A model generated the notes under the pieces. That model ran no database searches and was not told where the DNA came from. It saw only the letters and a list, made by a program, of their open reading frames with translations. Shown one piece after another: positions 59,534-64,000 of a stretch of DNA of 64,000 bases (position 1 is the stretch's first letter; each line of letters starts with the position of its first letter). Made by a program: the position numbers and the translations under genes. Origin of the DNA: Chitinasiproducens palmae (GTDB taxonomy: Bacteria; Pseudomonadota; Gammaproteobacteria; Burkholderiales; Burkholderiaceae); contig NZ_FNLO01000011.1 of NCBI RefSeq assembly GCF_900095735.1, forward strand, positions 124,001 through 188,000. The letters are read 5' to 3'.

Positions 59534-61147
59534 ATGCAAAACGGTATCAAGCGAAGCATCGGCCCGCTGGCGCTGATGCTGACCGGCCTGGGCTCGATCA
59601 TTGGATCCGGCTGGCTGTTCGGGGCATGGAAGGCCGCGCACATTGCCGGGCCGGCGGCCATCCTGGCCTGGGTATTGGGCGCTGTCGTGATTCTCGCTAT
59701 CGCGCTGTCGTACGCGGAACTGGGCGCCATGTTTCCGGAGTCGGGCGGCATGGTGCGCTATGCGCGTTATTCGCACGGCTCACTGGTCGGCTTTGTCAGT
59801 GCTTGGGCGAACTGGATCGCTATCGTTTCGGTGATTCCGATCGAGGCCGAGGCGTCGATCCAATACATGAGTTCGTGGCCATGGCCGTGGGCACATGCGC
59901 TGTTCGTCAACGGCTCGCTCTCGACGATGGGACTGGTCCTGTCGGCCCTGCTGGTTGTCCTGTATTTCCTGCTCAACTATTGGGGCGTCAAGCTGTTCGC
60001 CCGCGCTAATTCGTTGATCACGGTTTTCAAGTTCCTGATTCCCGGCGCGACGGTGCTGGCTCTCATCACGACGAGTTTCCACAGCGAAAACCTCGGCCTT
60101 GAAAGCACCGCGCACTTTGCACCGTTCGGTTGGTCCGCGGTACTCACCGCAGTGGCGACCAGCGGCATCGTGTTCAGCTTCAACGGCTTCCAGAGCCCGG
60201 TCAACCTCGCCGGCGAGGCGCGCAATCCGGCACGCAGCGTGCCGATCGCAATCGTTGGGTCGATTCTGCTCGCGTTGGTCATCTATGTGATGCTACAGAT
60301 CGCCTATCTCGGCGCGGTCTCGCCTGCCGATGCGGCGCGCGGCTGGAATATGCTGCAATTCAGCTCGCCATTCGCCAATCTGGCCGTCGCACTGAACCTT
60401 AACTGGCTGGCGCTGCTGCTCTACCTGGATGCGTTCGTCAGCCCGAGCGGCACCGGCATCACCTACATGGCCACCACCTCGCGGATGATCTACGCGATGG
60501 AGCGCAACAAGACCTTGCCGGGCATCTTCGGCAACGTGCATCCGCTCTATGGGGTGCCGCGCCCGGCGATGTGGCTGAACCTGGGGGTCGCCTTCGTGTT
60601 CATGTTCTTCTTCCGGGGATGGGACTCGCTGGCGGCCGTGATCTCGGTCGCCACGGTCATCTCGTACCTGACCGGACCGGTCAGCGTGATGGCGCTGCGC
60701 CGCCACGCGCCGACCCTGTCCCGGCCGCTGACGCTGCCGGGCATGAAGCTGTTCGCGCCGTTCGCGTTCGTCTGCGCGTCGCTGGTGCTGTATTGGGCGC
60801 GCTGGCCGCTGACCGGGCAGATCATCCTGCTGATGGTGATCGCGCTGCCGATCTACTTCTACTACCTCGCGCGCAGCGGCTGGCAGCACTGGGGTGCCGA
60901 CCTGCGCAGCGCCTGGTGGCTGATCTGCTACCTGCCGGCCATGGCCGTGGTTTCGTGGAGCGGCAGCACCAGCTTCGGTGGCCGCGGTTACCTTCCGTTC
61001 GGCTGGGACATGGTCGTCGTCGCAGTATTGGCCCTCGGCTTTTATTACTGGGGCGTCGGCACCGGCCGTCACACCGAGTACCTCGACGAGCACACGCGGG
61101 GCGAGGATAGCGACGACGCCGGCCTGGCGCCGGTGCCGCATCACTGA
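59534..61147 (+). CDS. APC-family amino acid permease
   Basis: This 537-residue protein has about fourteen hydrophobic segments. The start IKRSIGPLALMLTGLGSIIGSGWLFGAWKA is the helix-1 signature of the amino acid-polyamine-organocation family. Helix 6 shows FSFNGFQSPVNLAGEARNP, and SPSGTGITYMATTSRMIYAM follows. The long hydrophilic end is acidic. AGGAG lies before the ATG at 59534. It imports an amino acid, possibly aspartate by its similarity to YveA-type carriers, but the substrate is not certain. Confidence 0.9.
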   Translation: MQNGIKRSIGPLALMLTGLGSIIGSGWLFGAWKAAHIAGPAAILAWVLGAVVILAIALSYAELGAMFPESGGMVRYARYSHGSLVGFVSAWANWIAIVSVIPIEAEASIQYMSSWPWPWAHALFVNGSLSTMGLVLSALLVVLYFLLNYWGVKLFARANSLITVFKFLIPGATVLALITTSFHSENLGLESTAHFAPFGWSAVLTAVATSGIVFSFNGFQSPVNLAGEARNPARSVPIAIVGSILLALVIYVMLQIAYLGAVSPADAARGWNMLQFSSPFANLAVALNLNWLALLLYLDAFVSPSGTGITYMATTSRMIYAMERNKTLPGIFGNVHPLYGVPRPAMWLNLGVAFVFMFFFRGWDSLAAVISVATVISYLTGPVSVMALRRHAPTLSRPLTLPGMKLFAPFAFVCASLVLYWARWPLTGQIILLMVIALPIYFYYLARSGWQHWGADLRSAWWLICYLPAMAVVSWSGSTSFGGRGYLPFGWDMVVVAVLALGFYYWGVGTGRHTEYLDEHTRGEDSDDAGLAPVPHH

Positions 61148-61190
61148 AACGTCTTCGCCCCGGCGGGCATGCGAACGCTGGGGCATGAAT

Positions 61191-61223
61191 GCAAAGGGGC
61201 CCGTCAATGACGGGCCCCTTTGC
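61191..61223. terminator. Strong bidirectional terminator between APC permease and grxD
   Basis: Sixteen-base arms GCAAAGGGGCCCGTCA and TGACGGGCCCCTTTGC meet around a single A. It lies 44 bases after the permease stop and 108 bases after the end of grxD on the other strand. Confidence 0.85.
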
Positions 61224-61330
61224 ATTGCGGTGCTGCTAGCGAACGTCCGTTCGCGGTCATGCAGCGCAGACGAGCCGAGACGTTGCTCGGTCAGCGCTCG
61301 GTTTGCGCTCAACCGGCGCTCGTTCGGTGC

Positions 61331-61639
61331 TCAGTCGGCAAACACGCCTTGCAGTTCGCCGGACTGATACATCTCCATCATGATGTCCGAGCCACCGATG
61401 AACTCACCGTTGACGTACAGCTGCGGGATCGTCGGCCAGTTCGAGAATTCCTTGATGCCCTGGCGGATTTCCGGTTCTTCGAGCACATTCACCGTGAACG
61501 GCTTGGTGACGCCGCACGCCTGCAGAATCTGGATCGCGCGACCCGAGAAGCCGCACATCGGAAACTGCGCCGTGCCCTTCATGAAGAGGACGACCGGATG
61601 GTCGTCGACGATTTGCTTGATCCTTTCCTGAGTGTTCAT
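61331..61639 (-). CDS. grxD: Monothiol glutaredoxin Grx4
   Basis: This 102-residue protein has the monothiol active site CGFS (C29) in [17 protein letters not shown], then [23 protein letters not shown] glutaredoxins bind a 2Fe-2S cluster and take part in iron-sulfur cluster delivery. An ATG at 61660 is open too, but 61639 gives the usual N-terminus ([11 protein letters not shown]). It is the last gene of the prfA-prmC-grxD run. Confidence 0.96.
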   Translation of the reverse strand: MNTQERIKQIVDDHPVVLFMKGTAQFPMCGFSGRAIQILQACGVTKPFTVNVLEEPEIRQGIKEFSNWPTIPQLYVNGEFIGGSDIMMEMYQSGELQGVFAD

Positions 61640-61689
61640 CGCAAAAGCCTGTTGGTCCATAGACACGCGCCGCCATCATAACTGAAACG

Positions 61690-62780
61690 CTAGCGCGTCA
61701 CAGGGGGCGCCCCGGATGTGCTTGATGACGCGGCCGCGCGGTGCCACCGCCCGCCGCTGATCCGTTCGATGCCGGCCAGGTCGCGGTGGCTCGCCACCGC
61801 CTGGAATCCCTGCGCATCCAGCAGGGCTCGCACGGCCGCCGCCTGGTCGTAGCCGTGCTCCAGCCACAGGACGCCGCCGTCGCGCAGCCAGTCCGACGCG
61901 CCCGCGATGATGGCGGCGAGCGCGCGCAGGCCGTCGGCGCCGTCGGTCAGCGCGCCCTGCGGCTCGTAGCGCAGATCGCCTTGCTCTAGATGCGGATCGC
62001 CATCGGCGATGTACGGCGGATTGCTGACGATCATGTCGAATCGCTGCGGCGTCGGCGCGCCGCCCGCGACGGTGGCCGACGGTTCGCGGGTCAGTGCCGC
62101 ATACCAGTCGCCCTGGCGGAACTCGATCGGGCCGCCTGGCCGCGCCGGCAGGTGCGTCTGTGCGTTGTCGCGAGCCACGGCCAGGGCTTCCGCCGAGTGG
62201 TCGGTGGCAACGACGCGGACCGTCGGCGCCTGCGCCGCGATGGCGATCGCGATCGCGCCGCTGCCGGTGCCAAGGTCGAGCACGGCAGGCGCCTCGGGCC
62301 GCGCCGATTGCTGCGGCTCCGCCAGCCAGGCGAGCGCTGCCTCGACCAGCAGTTCCGTCTCCGGACGGGGGATCAGCACATGCGCATTGACGCGCAGGCG
62401 CAGGCCGAAGAATTCCCGATGACCCAGCAGATGGGCGATCGGCTCGCCGGCCGCGCGGCGTGCGACCCATGCGTCGAATTCCGCGACGCTGGCGGGCGGC
62501 AAGACTTCGTGGTCGCGCGTCAGCAGTTCCGTGCGCCGCCAGCCCAGCACTTCCGCCAACAGCAATGCCGCCTCGCGCGCGCCAATCCGCGGTCGCGCGC
62601 GGGCGAGCAGGTCGGCAGCCGTGATGGCCGACGTTCCGTGACAAGCGCGCCCCGCGGTGCCGCTGCCGGCGCTGGCAACGGTGGCGCCGGCCCCTGCGAC
62701 CGTGGCGGCCGGGTCGGACCCCGAACGCATGGCTGCGTCGTCGGCCGGCGCGCCAGCGGGGAGGGCGTCGGACGGTCGAG

Positions 62781-62784
<4 letters not shown>
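61690..62784 (-). CDS. prmC: Peptide chain release factor N5-glutamine methyltransferase
   Basis: This protein methylates the glutamine of the GGQ motif in release factors. It has the SAM site [16 protein letters not shown] and the catalytic [12 protein letters not shown], with RPETELLVE before them. Two starts are possible. GTG at 62784 overlaps the prfA stop (GTGA) and has GAGGA five bases upstream, giving 364 residues. ATG at 62730 has no ribosome site and gives 346. I prefer GTG. Either way about 35-50 Ala/Gly-rich residues precede the conserved part ([10 protein letters not shown]), which is longer than usual (about 280 residues in total). Confidence 0.93.
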
Positions 62785-63863
<1,079 letters not shown>

Positions 63864-63961
63864 AGATCGGATCGTCGGTCGCGCCGCGTCGCGGCGTTCA
63901 TCTGCGGGGCCGGTTGCTCGCCGTCGGCGCGCCGTTCGGCCCGGATTCGGAAGGAGGCTGA

Positions 63962-63981
63962 ACCCGCGCAGCCGCGCGGGT
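63962..63981. repeat. Hairpin upstream of prfA
   Basis: ACCCGCGC/GCGCGGGT with an AGCC loop lies at the right edge, 99 bases before the prfA start. It could end the upstream gene (hemA is common in this position in relatives) or be an attenuator. That gene is not visible in the window. Confidence 0.4.
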
Positions 63982-64000
63982 CATGCGGCGCTAACGCTCA

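Overview
The window looks like chromosomal DNA of a high-GC betaproteobacterium, most likely Burkholderia sensu lato. I infer this from the uniformly GC-rich coding sequence, the prfA-prmC-grxD order at the right edge, the hmgA-fahA-maiA operon, the paired YceI/cytochrome b561 genes and the threonate/erythronate operon. I see no rRNA, tRNA, CRISPR array or insertion sequence. Most of the content is accessory catabolism: sugar acids, aromatic acids, osmolytes and their regulators.

Layout. 1-1.3 kb holds a truncated membrane sensor and an iron-permease-family protein. 1.4-9.1 kb is a sugar-acid operon (four-carbon-acid-sugar-type kinase, RuBisCO-like protein, VOC protein, TRAP transporter) with a divergent LacI-type regulator. 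9.2-10.3 kb carries two tandem paralogous lipoproteins. 10.5-14.2 kb has two PPC/DUF296 proteins, a LysR regulator and a sigma-54 activator without a sensory domain; the DUF296 pair has a good -24/-12 promoter and an upstream dyad. 14.4-15.8 kb is a TetR regulator and an Ohr peroxidase sharing one operator sequence. 15.9-22.4 kb holds a thiolase and a second TRAP transporter with two SDR dehydrogenases. 22.4-25.8 kb has an antiporter and a chemoreceptor. 25.9-31.5 kb is gntR-ltnD-otnK-otnC-otnI-denD for L-threonate/D-erythronate. 32.1-36.3 kb encodes a three-subunit GMC/cytochrome c dehydrogenase. 36.8-44.3 kb has AtoE, cytochrome b561/YceI, an aldehyde dehydrogenase, NDH-2 and a mandelate/lactate dehydrogenase-like enzyme. 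44.4-49.9 kb holds a FadR-type regulator, hmgA-fahA-maiA and a LysR. 50.0-53.7 kb is an osmoprotectant ABC importer. 53.7-54.9 kb is gene-poor, with strong hairpins. 54.9-64 kb holds a nitroreductase, an MFS transporter, an Hsp70-like protein, cspA, an APC transporter, grxD, prmC and prfA.

How it fits together. Three modules suggest use of plant- or soil-derived sugar acids: the RuBisCO-like/kinase/TRAP operon, the SDR/TRAP operon with a paralogous transporter of almost identical architecture, and the complete threonate/erythronate operon, whose kinase belongs to the same family as the first. The GMC/cytochrome complex would oxidise sugars or polyols in the periplasm and feed electrons to the respiratory chain.

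The most promising leads are the RuBisCO-like operon, the sigma-54-dependent DUF296 pair, the TetR-controlled ohr gene with two hairpins in its leader, a candidate structured RNA near 54.1 kb, and the many short tandem repeats in intergenic DNA.
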